Source of the DNA: Gordionus sp. m RMFG-2023
Taxonomy: Eukaryota; Nematomorpha; Gordioida; Chordodea; Parachordodidae
Assembly (NCBI RefSeq): GCF_954871325.1
Contig: NC_088776.1
Location: forward strand, 59,606,954-59,670,953
DNA length: 64,000 bases
Direction of reading: 5' to 3'
A model generated the notes under the pieces. It did not search any database, was not told the DNA's origin, and was given only the letters and a program-made list of their open reading frames with translations. Positions within the stretch are counted from its first letter, which is position 1; each line of letters starts with the position of its first letter. Positions 53,286 to 64,000 of the stretch are shown here, in pieces. The position numbers were made by a program, and so were the translations under genes.

Positions 53286-55022
53286 ACAAAAATGCTTCTG
53301 AATTGTAGTCGTTTATATTTCAAAAAAGTTATTAACTTTTACTAATTTTTTTTGTGGAAGAGAAGGTGAGGGGGGGGAGGGGGAGAGTGCTTTCATTAGG
53401 CTCAAAAAAGATGTACACGATAACAGGCAAACTCCTGAAGGAGGGAACCTCTGGCTACTTCTACAAAGGCGTCAGTCGCTAAAGAGATCTCAAAGAGTGG
53501 ACGTGCACGCATAATCTGGCACGCTTAAAAATATATATTTTTTAAAATTTTTAACTCTTTGAATTATCCAAAAAAAAAACTCCCAGGGAACTTCCACGCC
53601 TTTCTTTGAAACCTGTATAATGGTTAGACCAATAAAAAAAAATGAATTTGTATCATCTGAACCGCCGCACTAGTCAGCTGTTTTAAAATTTGAAATTTAT
53701 TTTCAATCAGTTATGTTAAAATAGATTTCCTAACTTTGACCCCACTCTCTTAAGGATTAGCCAAGCTCCTTAAGAAGCCGAATAAAGAGAAATATGTTCA
53801 TTTAACAACACTACCCGTTAAAAAAAAGGTGTTAGGGAAAGCCTCCCCCCCCCCTCTCATTTTTACAATTCATTAACTCCTTCCATTCTCTCCCCCAATA
53901 AAAAAAGGAGACTTACCACCATATTAAAACCCTTTTTACAAAAATAACATGAACAACATTAACATTATGACTAAAAAAAAATAAATTAGACACGTTTATA
54001 ATTTAAAAAAAAAAAGGATCAATGAACGAGAAAAGATGTCATTTGATAAAATTCTGTTAGAAATAAAAAAAAATATAAAAATAAAAAATTAAATAGGAAC
54101 ATTTTTATCAATAATATTATTATTTTTTATTTTTTTATTTTTTGATTAAATTTCATTAATTTTTGGAAGAGCTCTTACTTGGAATTTCTCTTCCCCAAAA
54201 ATTTATCTGGATATTGTCAAAAAAAAAATAAAAAAAATACATCAAAATTATATCAATTTTTTTTTTGTATATATATAATATATAAATATAATGGTTTATA
54301 TAAATTTTTGAAACCGATACATAAATAAAAGTTAATAATATTATTAAGATGATAATTTTAATAACTTTATTTTTTGCGTTATTTGTTATTTCCTATAAAT
54401 AATATATAGATATAAAATTGTCGCGAAAATATTTTGTCGGAGAGGGAAAAAAAAATTTTTTTTTTGTAATTGATTATGACGAATTGGATTTAAAATTAGA
54501 TTTGTCTTCTTTCTCTCTTCATTTTTATATATCATCTATAATGTACATTTTTTTTATTTTTGTACCCCCTTTTCTTTTTATAGCCTTTATTTTATATCAG
54601 AGATCTGCAGGCTCGGCCCAAGCCCGGCCCGGTTACCAGGGCTGGGCCGTATTTTAAATTTTAAAAAAATACCCGGGCTGGGTCGTAAATTTTTTTTAAA
54701 AAATTTATACAACATGAATTATATTATATTCGTCAATTAGATATGGTTATAATATAGTTATGATTAATGTAATGTTGGGTGAAAGTTAACACTAGCTAAC
54801 ACTCATAGTATATCTATTACATAATATAATTATAGTTTTCCTGCCATGGAATAAATACGCAAAGGATTAAATACATTATCATATAATATATGTTATATTT
54901 TTTATTAATTAAAATATCGGTTTTATTTTTTTTTATAAATACAAATTAATACCAGTTATATATTCTCAAAATAATTATTTACACAAATTTTTTATAGTAT
55001 AAATTTGTATTATACTAAATAT

Positions 55023-55553
55023 CTGTTTAGAAAAACGGCTCGTTTTGAGCCGATTTTTAAAAACGGCTAACTCAGTTTTTTATCCAGAAAAATATTACGC
55101 TAGCCTGAAAATTTTGCTCATAGAAGGAGCAAAGGTCTAGACATATAGTCTCGAAATTTCGAGGCTTTACAGTGCGCACAAATTGAGCTTTATAAAAGAT
55201 TTGTCTTTTGAAAATTATATTATCGTCTGCGTTCTTATTTCTTTAATATCTAAATATTCCTTTTTAGGATATAAGTAAGATATTTATAATTACACTTTTA
55301 TATAATATTACACAGCGAATAATAATAAAAAGTAATGAAAAAGCAAACCTATTTGCGTTATTTAAAATGGTTGCTAACGCCAAACTGTAATTTTACCAAT
55401 TTGCAAGAGGTCATTTGAAATGCAATATTTGCGCGAAACGCAGCGTTTGAAAGGCTCAATTTGTGCGCACTATTAGTCAATATTTTTCTGGCGAAAATAT
55501 TGAGTTAGCCGTTTTTAAAAATCGGCTCAAAACGAGCCGTTTAACAACATTAG
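55023..55553. mobile_element. family A MITE inserted in the hAT element and itself interrupted
   Basis: Family A has ends like TAGTGTTGTTAAACGGCTC, then CGGCTAACTCAATATTTT, and the mirror arrangement on the right (AAAATATTGAGTTAGCCG, then CGGCTCAAAACGAGCC and AACAACACTA). Here the 8-bp flanks CTAAATAT (55015-55022 and 55554-55561) match perfectly, which places the family in the 8-bp (hAT-type) class. The element has about 228 bp of its own plus 303 bp of nested family B DNA. Confidence 0.9.
55170..55472. mobile_element. family B element with TTA target duplication (Harbinger-like size class)
   Basis: The ends CAGTGCGCACAAATTGAGC and GCTCAATTTGTGCGCACTA are inverted repeats of about 19 bp. 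TTA lies on both sides (55167-55169 and 55473-55475), and removing the element restores a continuous family A sequence. A 3-bp TTA/TAA duplication is the habit of PIF/Harbinger elements, hence the tentative class. There is no coding capacity in 303 bp. A shorter, inverted copy lies at 60137-60345. Confidence 0.88.
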
Positions 55554-56096
55554 CTAAATATGCTTACTTATTAAATTATAATACTCGCCGAAAAATATAA
55601 TAAAATACCAAATAAGTGAATTTTTTGTATGTACCAGGTCGAATATAATTTTAAAAAATTCCAAGCCGGGCCAAAAAAATTATTTTTTGAAAAATCCGGG
55701 CCGGGCCCAAAAATTTTTTTTTTAATATCCGGGCCGGGCCTAAAATTTTTAAATCCGATGGTACCTCTGCAGGCCTCTGTTTTATATGGTTGTTAATTTA
55801 ATTTTTTTAAATGAATGAATGAATTTAATTATTTTTTCCCCTCCATTTTATTATTTTATTTTTTAATATCCGGCTCCGAAAATTGAATGTTGATCAAGAT
55901 AATTAATATAACGATTGGGGAGGATAATTTGGAAATTCGCAAGTTAAAGCAAATTTTTGTCGCGAATTCGCGCTAACTGATTATACCCCATCGACCCCCG
56001 TACATCATCATGATGAAAATATTAATTTATTGCACACTAAATATATAATGGAGATATAGGAATTCAAATTATTTTTAGAAAATGAGCAGTTTTATT

Positions 56097-56172
56097 TTCC
56101 TTTTCCTTTTCCTTACCTTCCTTCCTTCCTTCCTTCCTTCCTTCCTTCCTTCCTTCCTTCCTTTCCTTCCTT
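56097..56172 (+). repeat. (TTCC)n in the left arm of the 55975-57690 unit
   Basis: About 15 units, with irregular TTTTCC at both edges. An inverted counterpart lies at 57425-57592. Confidence 0.95.
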
Positions 56173-56408
56173 AAGATTTTTTTTTGTGAAATAATTTAAC
56201 AGGAATTTATGATCAATTTTTTATCTTTAAAATTACCCAAATTTTTTTTCTCGAAAATTATCTTTTTTTTATATAAATCTTTCGTGATGAAATCACAAAT
56301 TTTTTTGAGATTTTAAATCTTTTTAAATTTTAGGGATTTTCAGATATTTTTCACTCAAAATCTTTAGTCGAAAAAATAAGAAGATGTTTGATCATGTAAG
56401 GTTTCATG

Positions 56409-56627
56409 TAGTGTTGTTAAACGGCCTCGATTTGCCTTTTTAAAATTAAGATTTCTTAGGCCAAAATAATAATACGCAAACCTAGAGTTTTCATTAATAT
56501 AAACCTTTCTGCCCCATCTAGAAAGAAAAATTCTCCCCAGATTTTCGTAATTTTTTTTGGGGGGTGCAAAAATAGTATAGGTTAACTGTTTTTTTTAAAA
56601 AACAAAAAAGATCGGGCCTTTTAACAC
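56409..56627. mobile_element. family A copy
   Basis: The left end TAGTGTTGTTAAACGGCC is intact. The interior is diverged, and the right end GGGCCTTTTAACACC is eroded. It sits inside the inverted-repeat unit 55975-57690. Confidence 0.7.
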
Positions 56628-57424
56628 CCCCCTCCATATACTTCACCGCTAATTCTCATTAACCGTGAATTCAGGGTGACTCATACCAGAATTAAAGGAT
56701 TAATAAGTCATCACCTCATCCTAGGACTAAAATTTGTCCTGGGTTAATGTTTTATAAAATCGATCATATCTGTCAATCGAATTTGAAACCTCTTAAATAT
56801 AAATACAATGTTTTTTAAAAAAAATCGGAGAAAATCGCCAACGAGAAATTTAATTATAATTTTTTCTTCTTATCTATAATTTTCTTATCGAGAGAAGAGA
56901 AGATTATTAATATTGATTTTTATTTATATGTAATAAATTAAAATTTCATTTTTTTTGGAAAATTTTAAAATTTTTTTAAAAATTTTTTCTTTCTCTTCCT
57001 TTATTTCATTTCTTTCTTTTCTTTTTTATATAAAAATATCTTTTTCTATCTTTTGTTAAGTTTTCCTCCCCAGTTCTTTCATATTATATAATATTTTTTT
57101 AAGTTTATTTTTGTATAAAAAAACTATTTTAAACAATTTTAAAACATTTTTTTATGGAGAAACAATTGGGAAAAAATATTTATTTTTCAAGTAAAAATAA
57201 ATATTTACACATATAATTAAGGATTCTAAATGAGTTTGAACTGTTTTGAAAATATAAGAAGAAATTAATAAAAAAAATTTTTTATAGTAGACGGCTATTT
57301 TAATATGGGGATATAGTTGCCTTACTAATATTTGATAATTTATAAAAATTTGGAATTGTGGAGAAAAAAAAAATCCCAGACTATCGTTCGGGAAATTCAG
57401 TAAATAAATTTTGATCCTTTGTTT

Positions 57425-57592
57425 ACAAAGGAAAAGAAAAGTGAAGAAAAGTGAAGAAAAGTATAGAAGAGAGAGGGAAGGAAGGAAGGAAGGAAGGAAG
57501 GAAGGAAAGGAAGGAAGGAAGGAAGGAAGGAAGGAAGGGAAGGAAGGGAAGGAAGGAAGGAAGAGAAGGAAAAGGAAAAGAGAGAAGAGAGA
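57425..57592 (+). repeat. (GGAA)n in the right arm of the 55975-57690 unit
   Basis: GGAAGG units broken by GGGAAGG and GAAAAG variants, more degenerate than the left-arm array. Confidence 0.95.
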
Positions 57593-57743
57593 AACTGCTC
57601 ATTTTCATAAAATATCTTGAATTCCTATATCTTTATTATATAACTTAGAGCCCACTATGATGTGCGGGGTCGATATGGTTTTATTCCACTTTTAAAATGT
57701 GAACCTTTACTGGTATTTCGCAGCCAGGAGGTGGGGGGGGGGG

Positions 57744-58970
57744 TGAGGGAGAGAAATTATACGGATCCTCTGAAACCAATCTTTTACCATGTTTAAAGCA
57801 CATCGAGCTGGGGGATGCTAAGGAAGCCCTGCACTGCAACTATTATGTTCCCAAACAAAAAAAGGAATATTTAATAAATAATTCCGAGTTAGTTTACACA
57901 GAGAAGCTTCATTGATATTTAGTTATCCTCAGTCTCAGGGGTTTTCTTATTTGACAAAAAAAAATGGCGCGAATCTTAGAGAAAGTGCTAATTTTTCAGC
58001 TCTAATCCCTATGATTAGTCTATTTTACGACAGTCGGATTATCCCATTTTAGACCATTTAACCAACTTTGTTAACGGAGCTATTTAATTTAGTAATAGTT
58101 TTTTTTTTATAACTTATTAAGAAGCATGTTTAAATAAATACAATGAAAGTAGTTTCCATTCTTATAAACCCTTATTTATTCAATCTATTTATTTTTTTCA
58201 TAATCGAATCCATTTATTTATATGTCATATTTTTTATCTGCTCCCCCCCACTTTCCATATTTCCTTTTCCATTTGTGACTTCATATCCTCCAAAATCTCT
58301 TGCTACACATCTTCTACCTGACTATGCTTGAGGAAGCTGGGCCTATTTAGAGAGTTTCTATCGTTAGTGTATGGTTTTATCAACCTATCCTAAATAAATC
58401 AATTGGGGCACTCTTATGGTTTCAGGGTCGATTTCTGGTCTATATTCGAAATTGTAATTTTGTGACCATATTCACTTTGCTTCCATTAACCAGGGGCTTC
58501 AATTCCTCACTTAAGTTTTATTTTCGTCACTTTAGCCATTATGACTATTATGCAGGAGTTGTTGCCTAGAAGGATTCCAAAAATTTCCTTAAAAAAAAAA
58601 TCTTTGTAATTTTGCTAAGATCTCTTATCTGCTTTTAACATAAATAATAACATATTGTAAAGTAAAGATCGATTTGTAATATAGGCATCCCCGACGATTA
58701 CACATTTCCCACAGTCACCCCTCTTAACAAATTTGGTGCTCTATGTTTATTCTTCGTTTTAGACTTTGTCTCTCAGACAAAACAGATGACCAAAAAAGGG
58801 ATTCTATTTCATGCAGAGAGCCATATATTGAAAATTTTTTACCAGCTTCGCTCATTCACCGCTTGAAATGTCATCCTTGAAACCAACAACTAAATAATAT
58901 TTTTTCTTCCCCTTTATTCCCTTATTAAATACATCTCGTCCATGATGTATCTTGTCGGCATTTTGATCAT
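57744..58970. other. no gene seen
   Basis: Moderately complex AT-rich DNA without a recognised family. A 62-codon open frame at 58143 lacks any known motif. Confidence 0.3.
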
Positions 58971-58974
58971 TTTT

Positions 58975-59118
58975 TTTTTAAAAAAAAAACGACTAAATCA
59001 GGGATTTTATACAATCAATAATTACCTAAACCCTGAGATTCCGCCAAAACATGGTGGAAAGATTTTTTTCCCCTCTTTTGACTAAAATCTTGCGTTTGGT
59101 AATATTTGTTTATTTGCC
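58975..59118. mobile_element. family A remnant
   Basis: AACGACTAAATCAGGGATTT, CCCTGAGATTCCG and TTTGACTAAAATCTTGCG follow the family order. Both ends are lost. Confidence 0.45.
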
Positions 59119-60003
59119 AAAATTTTGATTTCGCCATACGGATTCATAATTTATCTAATGTTTTATTTGAGAATGTTATTGAAATTTTATGTGTTATTAT
59201 AACTTATAAATTATTTTTGTTATAAAAATTAGAATATTATTATTTAAATAATAGTATTTAAATAAATAGTGGTTTATATAAATTTGAATAGTTACGGAAA
59301 ATAGTTTTTTTTATACAGAAAGTTATATATTAAAATTTGAATATGAATACGATGAGTAGTATAAATATAGCGATAAAAACGTGTAATATCAAGAAAAAAG
59401 TTTTATAAATTTTAATTTTTAGTTTGCTTTTTAATTTTTGCCATTTTATTTCATTACAATTAATATTACTTAATTAAGTAATTAGTAGTTAATTTATTTA
59501 TGCCATTTTATTTGTATTCTCTAAATTTTAATATCAAACAGTTTTTTTAAAATTATTAAAATAAACAAACCTATATGAATTATGTTATAAACTATTGGTT
59601 CTCAGAATAAGAAGAGAAAAAAAAACCTCCCGAGACCTTTATATTTGAAATTAAGTATCAATTTAGAGTTATTTTATGTTTATCTTTATGGAAAACATTT
59701 GCCCTTTCTAGGGTGCGGATGAGTCAGCATTTATGATGAGGGGAATAAACTTAGGGGGGTGGGGTTAAAATTTAGGGAGTGCTATATTTTAGAATACTTC
59801 AGCCAGGGATTGCATCCGGGTGAGCCTCAGTCAATATACCTAACCTTTTAAGTCCGGTCAGCTGCAAGTAAACCTGCCATGACCCGTAGGAAGAATAAGT
59901 ATTTCCCGACAAGATTCATTTTTTTTATAAAAAAAACTAAAATTCCCGAACATAAAATTAATTATATATATTCCCCTTCAGTTAGATTATTAAAATAAAA
60001 TAT

Positions 60004-60386
60004 GGCGGATTTTTAAAAAAAGCTAATACAATATTTTAGCCAGAAAATGTTATGCGAACCTCGACATTTGGTTAATGGATGTTCAAACCTTAATCTCCAG
60101 GTTTGCATGATATTTTTTGGCTAAAATATTGATTTATAATGCGAACAAATTGAGCGTTTTAAATGTAATATGAATAACTTACTTATATCCTAAAAAAAGA
60201 ATATTTAGAAATTAAAAGAAATAAGAAGGCAGACGATAATATAATTTTCAAAGAGAAATCCTTTTATTTTGAATCGACGGATATTAATAAAAAAATACAA
60301 CCTCGATTTAAACAAGAGACGCGTTGCATTCGTTTTTTTGCACTATTATCCGTTTTTTAAAAAATTCGAGCCATTTAATAACACTA
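60004..60386. mobile_element. family A copy carrying a nested family B element
   Basis: The left half reads GGCGGATTTTTAAAAAAAGC, AATACAATATTTTAGCCAG and GGCTAAAATATTGA. The right half resumes after the nested element with TCCGTTTTTTAAAAAATTCG and ends AATAACACTA. The nested insertion is at 60137-60345. Confidence 0.82.
60137..60345. mobile_element. family B element, second copy, inverted and shorter
   Basis: Read on the minus strand the interior matches 55170-55472 over a long core (CTTTGAAAATTATATTATCG, then TTCTTATTTCTTT and AGGATATAAGTAAG). The ends are TAATGCGAACAAATTGAGC and GCACTA. TTA flanks both sides (60134-60136 and 60346-60348), and removal restores the host sequence ATTGA-TTA-TCCG. 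The host is again a family A element. The second half of the longer copy is missing here. Confidence 0.85.
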
Positions 60387-60646
60387 GTTATAAAGAAACA
60401 ATGTGAAAATGAACGTAATTGTGAAGAAAGAGAAGCATACGATCACAAACCATGGATTTATTAACGTGATGGATTATATCTAAAATTCTAGCAAACTATC
60501 ATCTGTGAATTACGTTATTCCATATCCATTTTGTGTCAAAAAATGATTTTTTTTTTATATATAAATCAATTTTTTTTAATATAATTATACTAATCTTATT
60601 AACATAAAAAAAATCCGAAATATTTATAAATTTAGTTAAACTCTAT

Positions 60647-60962
60647 GATATACAATAATACCTAGACTGACGATGCATTCATAATAATGCATTTGAAAGT
60701 CGTTGAATGTAAATCAGCTGGACCGGTCATTTTGGTAACCAATATAGTAATTATTCCCATGTTAATAAGCCACTATTAAATTGATAACTTTGCTTCCTTA
60801 TGATCAGGCAATTCTTTAATAAAGTTTGGGTCAGACAGATGAATAAATTGGCCTCTCGTTTAAAATTTTTGATAATGTTATGGGTAATCAAAATGGCAAC
60901 CACGGCTGTTTTTATTGTTTTACACTTTTAATGAATGCATTGTCAGTCTAGGTATTATTGCT
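60647..60962. mobile_element. family C element, complete
   Basis: ATAATACCTAGACTGACGAT at the left and ATTGTCAGTCTAGGTATTAT at the right form a near-perfect inverted pair. The interior matches 33130-33443 throughout. It starts about 260 bp after the family A/B nest. Confidence 0.85.
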
Positions 60963-62084
60963 AAACTATAGCGAATATAAGGTTATACTTATATCATCCA
61001 TATTGAAAATCTGGAAACTTAATTTTAATGGCTCACCTTTGAAATTACAAAAAAAAATGGAGATGGAATAATCTAACAAGCGATATACATTTATTTTCCA
61101 ATCCAACTTAAATTCCTGAACCGGAAATAAAATAATCACGATTTCCGACACAACTTACGTGTCCGGGTTTTTACAAACTTCCAGCTCCCAGAATAGAAAT
61201 TCCGAATTAGTGATTTTTTGGATTTCATTTTTTTAAAAAAAACCCTCTCATGTTAAATAAATTAAATTTCGTGCCAACAATCTTTACATCCAAATTTGAT
61301 TTAATACCTGTAATTTTTACTTGGATAAATTTGCTGCTTTTCTAAATGTTTTTATTAAATTATTTAGCATTTGCAAAATTGCTTTCAAAAAATGATGAGG
61401 CACCAAACCCTTTTAAATGAGAAATAAATTAAACTCTCAGTCATCCAACCACCATTTCCTAAACCACTATATTCAAAGCAGGAAAAAAATAACACTGACT
61501 TCTTAATGTAATTGAAAAAAAAATATGTGTTTTTATTTTTGGCTATGAAGGGTTGTTATTATAGTTGGGTAAGGGCTATATGTTCGGCTAATTCGGTTCA
61601 ATAGAAAATCCGTTAACATTGAGGCGTTAGTAGTTTCTTTCCAAATTTGTGTTATCTTTTTAAGAAAAACCCCAAAGGACAAAAGTGCTAGTTTTTGGCT
61701 GAAAACTTGGTTTAACCAGGTAAAGATTGGCTTTATGCGGCTAAAAATATAGCAATTACTTAACTATAGTTATTATAATCACCTATCTTTAGCTAACTCC
61801 TTAAAACATTCAAGTCTTTATCCCCACAAAACCTGTTTTAATCTAGGTTATGCTCATTAGAAAAAAGTTGCCTTTCCTTGGAAAATTGTTTCCATGAGTC
61901 AGATAAGAGTATGCAGCACATAAGTTAAGACTTAAAATGGTGCTACAGCTGACCCTCCTAGGCATGCGCACTTTTAATAAATTGAATCGCCACTCTACTA
62001 GTATATACATATATATATATATATGTATATCGTAATTGGGCGGGGATATGGAATCCATGGGGATTTAAAATCTCTCACATTATC

Positions 62085-62460
62085 ATCATTTGCCTGAGGA
62101 CGATTTTTAGATTTTGAAAATATGATTTGACCGGAAATATATTCCAACACGTCTAGACAAACTACTCTATAAAAGTTGGACATTGTGCATTTTTTTAAGT
62201 GTACGAAAAAATCAATATAAAAATGGGTATTTTAAATTAAATGTATTCCAAACAGCTTTAGGCAAAATGTGTTCGAAATTCTCAGTGTGGACAATCTGCA
62301 TGTGTTGAAAGAATGCATTTCCGGTCAAATGAAATTTCTCATATATAAATCAACAGTTTTGGGCAAAATGTGTTTGAAATTCAGTGTGCGGGCACTCTGT
62401 AAGTGTTGGAATGCATTTCAGGGTCAAATAAGATTTCCCATATTTAAAGATATCGTGGTG
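62085..62460. repeat. family E-like arms: tandem 101-bp units plus an inverted unit
   Basis: GGCAAAATGTGTT..GAATGCATTTCCGGTCAAAT occurs twice, at 62261 and 62362, a period of about 101 bp. An inverted unit at 62115-62165 reads, on the minus strand, GTGTTGGAATATATTTCCGG. The same motif occurs in the right arm of the family E element at 49620. Confidence 0.6.
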
Positions 62461-63282
62461 TAAATGAATTTAAAATTAAAAGTGTGAGAATCCATATCCC
62501 CAATAAGACATTTATACATTACACGTCATTATATTCATTTCTTATAAAAAAAATATATAATATTCAGGTAATGGTAATAAATATTTAAGATTTATGGCAT
62601 AAAGAAAATAAATATTTTTTTTAAAAAAATATATAAATATGGCGCTAATGTAGCTTTAAATTTGCTTTTTTTTAAAAAAAAAATATAGCATAGTATAAAA
62701 AATAAAATTATGATTTTTTCTTTCTTTACAAATAAAATGAATATAATATAAATAAAATTCATTAAAAGTTAAAGAGAATAAACTGTAAAACTAAATACGA
62801 TGAAAAAAAATTGTTAAAAATAATTTTTGAAAAGAAAAAGAAAAGAGGAACTAAAAAGTAAGGCCTCAAATTTACAATAATTATTTATATATTTTTTTAA
62901 AAAGAATCATGTGAACAATATTGACCAATAAAATCCTTAACATATGGTATCCATAGATGTCATCGAGGTATGTTTTCTAGTAGAGTAAAAAAAAATAACT
63001 GAAGCGTGCCCCCATTATAACGAGATTTTTTTTAATTTAAAGTTCTAGAGAGAAAGGTGTCAATCATTAAAAAAATATTATTAATATTAAAATCGTTTAT
63101 CGAATTTCGCAAATTTTCGCGGGTAAGAAATGTAAATAATAATTTGTTTCGAAAAGATATTGGCATAATATGATGGGCGCCGTTATAATTTTAAAATAAA
63201 GCCAAAAAAATATTCGTTTTCTAATAATTTTGAGGGGAAAAGGAAAATCAGTTATTTTAAAAGTGTCTTTTGCTTCCCTTCT
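62461..63282. other. region downstream of the terminal exon
   Basis: It should hold the 3' untranslated region of the gene ending at 63283 (minus strand), but no clear polyadenylation signal could be fixed. No repeats were assigned except the ATATGGCGCTAATGTAGC motif at 62637. Confidence 0.35.
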
Positions 63283-63422
63283 TCAATTCCTGTAATATTC
63301 ATTGGGATTTGGAGCCGTGGGATAATTGGACGGTGGTTGGTTTCTATACATCGGCTGGTCGAAGTTGCTTATAGGAGCTTGAGGATACGCCTGGTAAGTC
63401 CCTGGTGTATTTCCATATGCAG
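63283..63422 (-). CDS. terminal coding exon, unrecognised gene
   Basis: On the minus strand an acceptor-like AATACAG (AG at 63424-63423) is followed by an open frame of 45 complete codons ending in TGA at 63285-63283. The tail reads AYGNTPGTYQAYPQAP, then QPMYRNQPPSNYPTAP, and ends NPNEYYRN. The first two bases of the exon complete a split codon. The high Pro, Tyr, Asn and Gln content, with balanced codons in an AT-rich setting, is typical of low-complexity tails of RNA-binding or endosomal-sorting proteins. I cannot name the family. The polypyrimidine tract before the acceptor is weak, and I saw no AATAAA close downstream. Upstream exons would lie beyond 64000. The opposite strand also has an open frame and a GTAAGT, but its product looks random. 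Confidence 0.6.
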
Positions 63423-63779
63423 CTGTATTAAATAATTTTTGATACAACTTTTAACTAACAATGCCTAGATTTAAATTATATAATAAATAAGTAGGGGAAA
63501 AGGGTAAAGGGATGGGGGGGGGGGATTTTAATTTGAGCGAGTTTAACATGTGAGAGAGGGGGTGGGGTGATTTATTTATTTTATAAAGAGGGAGACGCGA
63601 TGGCTCGATGGAGCTTCGTCAGAATTTTGATCCATTTTCGAGCACGTTTTTAAATATATTAGCGACCTGTAACCGGTTGTCAAAAAAAAATTTTTTTTAG
63701 AGAAAAACTAAACAGGAATGGGTATAACGAAGAAGTCATATTTATTCATAATTATATTTATCAGAAGACTTCATATTTA

Positions 63780-64000
63780 TTCATTAAAAATATATATATT
63801 CTTCACCCCAAAAGACACCTAAAGAGAGTTCCATTGTTTCTCACCTACCCCCGTGATGATCCCGTTTTCCCTCTATCACCAAGGAAAACTTAATTCCCCT
63901 GTCAGAAAATAACTGACATTTGATGTATTATATTAAATTTATTTCTTCTTTCTTTCAACAGCTACAACAGGTATTATGTTCGTTAAAGGTTGACAGGATA
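63780..64000. repeat. second copy of the family E centre, cut by the window end
   Basis: From about 63795 to 63970 the sequence follows 49330-49510. The best blocks are CTGTCAGAAAATAACTGACA, TTTGATGTATTATATTAAAT and CAACAGCTACAACA, in direct orientation. It then deviates toward GTTAAAGGTTGACAGG and leaves the window. Confidence 0.75.

Larger units (their letters stand above)
54598..55779. mobile_element. non-autonomous hAT element, host of a nested pair
   Basis: The ends CAGAGATCTGCAGGCTCGG and CTGCAGGCCTCTG lie inside a perfect 8-bp duplication TTTTATAT (54590-54597 and 55780-55787). Subterminal GGGCCGGGCC motifs and internal stretches (the TTAACACTA..CTAACAC segment near 54789 and CCAGGTCGAATATAATTTT near 55628) match the element at 5892-7359. 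The two therefore share an ancestor. No transposase frame is present. A family A element occupies 55023-55553 and itself carries a family B element at 55170-55472. Confidence 0.93.
55975..57690. mobile_element. inverted-repeat unit with TTCC/GGAA microsatellites in its arms
   Basis: The left arm has CATCGACCCCCGTACATCAT (55989), GATATAGGAATTCAAATTAT and GAAAATGAGCAGTTTT, then (TTCC)n. The right arm, read on the minus strand from 57690, has ATATCGACCCCGCACATCAT, GATATAGGAATTCAAGATAT and GAAAATGAGCAGTTTC, then (TTCC)n. The arms are thus inverted copies of about 200 bp that include the microsatellite. The 1.26-kb centre carries the family A copy at 56409 and no coding capacity. No target duplication was identified. 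Confidence 0.6.

Noticed and set aside
63304-63432. Plus-strand open frame with GTAAGT inside
   Set aside because: The product is arbitrary, whereas the minus-strand frame has protein-like composition, an acceptor and a stop.
63595-63640. tRNA-like A-box motif TGGCTCGATGG
   Set aside because: One mismatch at an important position, no B box at proper distance and no cloverleaf.

Overview
The window is eukaryotic, strongly AT-rich, and almost entirely non-coding repeat DNA. Only two stretches look like host coding sequence, and both are on the minus strand. One (15120-15302) is the first coding exon of a muscleblind gene. Its protein is closest in style to the arthropod form (EFQRNKC, VEVQNGRVTACFDSIK). 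The other (63283-63422) is a terminal coding exon of an unrecognised gene ending in a Pro/Tyr/Asn-rich tail. Intron-rich gene structure, a low gene count, many hAT-type DNA transposons and long purine microsatellites suggest an arthropod with a repeat-laden AT-rich genome. A parasitic copepod would fit, but that is inference.

Layout. 1-5.6 kb is unassigned AT-rich DNA with a few degenerate repeats. 5.9-7.36 kb is a hAT transposon with a perfect 8-bp target duplication and the C-terminal dimerisation part of its transposase. 10.2-10.9 kb is a GGA/GGAGAA microsatellite. 14-15.3 kb holds a LINE 3' tail and the muscleblind exon. 17.5-19.27 kb is a second, different hAT element. 21-26.5 kb is a set of short inverted-repeat elements. 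27.2-28.3 kb is an inverted-repeat element split by a LINE. 29.3-31.1 kb is a large (AAAG)n block, a LINE remnant and an (AAGAG)n block. 33-35.5 kb holds another inverted-repeat element and two LINE pieces. 39.7-40.3 kb is an RTE-like reverse transcriptase fragment. 41.2-42 kb is a 20-bp AT minisatellite. 48.6-49.7 kb, 50.5-50.7 kb, 53.1 kb and 54.6-55.8 kb are hAT-type elements, several nested. 55.97-57.69 kb is bracketed by inverted repeats that contain microsatellites. 60-61 kb repeats the nesting pattern, and 62-64 kb carries repeat pieces and the terminal exon.

The dominant repeat, called family A here, is a short element of about 200 bp with ends like TAGTGTTGTTAAACGGCTC. I count about 18 loci. 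Two of them were hit by a second element (family B) that duplicated TTA on insertion, in opposite orientations. The best structural result is a three-level nest at 54598-55779, in which all three levels keep recognisable target duplications.

No gene-to-gene pathway can be drawn. The terminal exon at 63 kb and the muscleblind exon at 15 kb are transcribed the same way (right to left), so 15303-63282 is probably intergenic and 1-15119 is the start of a long muscleblind intron. I recognised no LTR retrotransposon, retrovirus, Polinton, CRISPR array, rRNA or intact tRNA gene.
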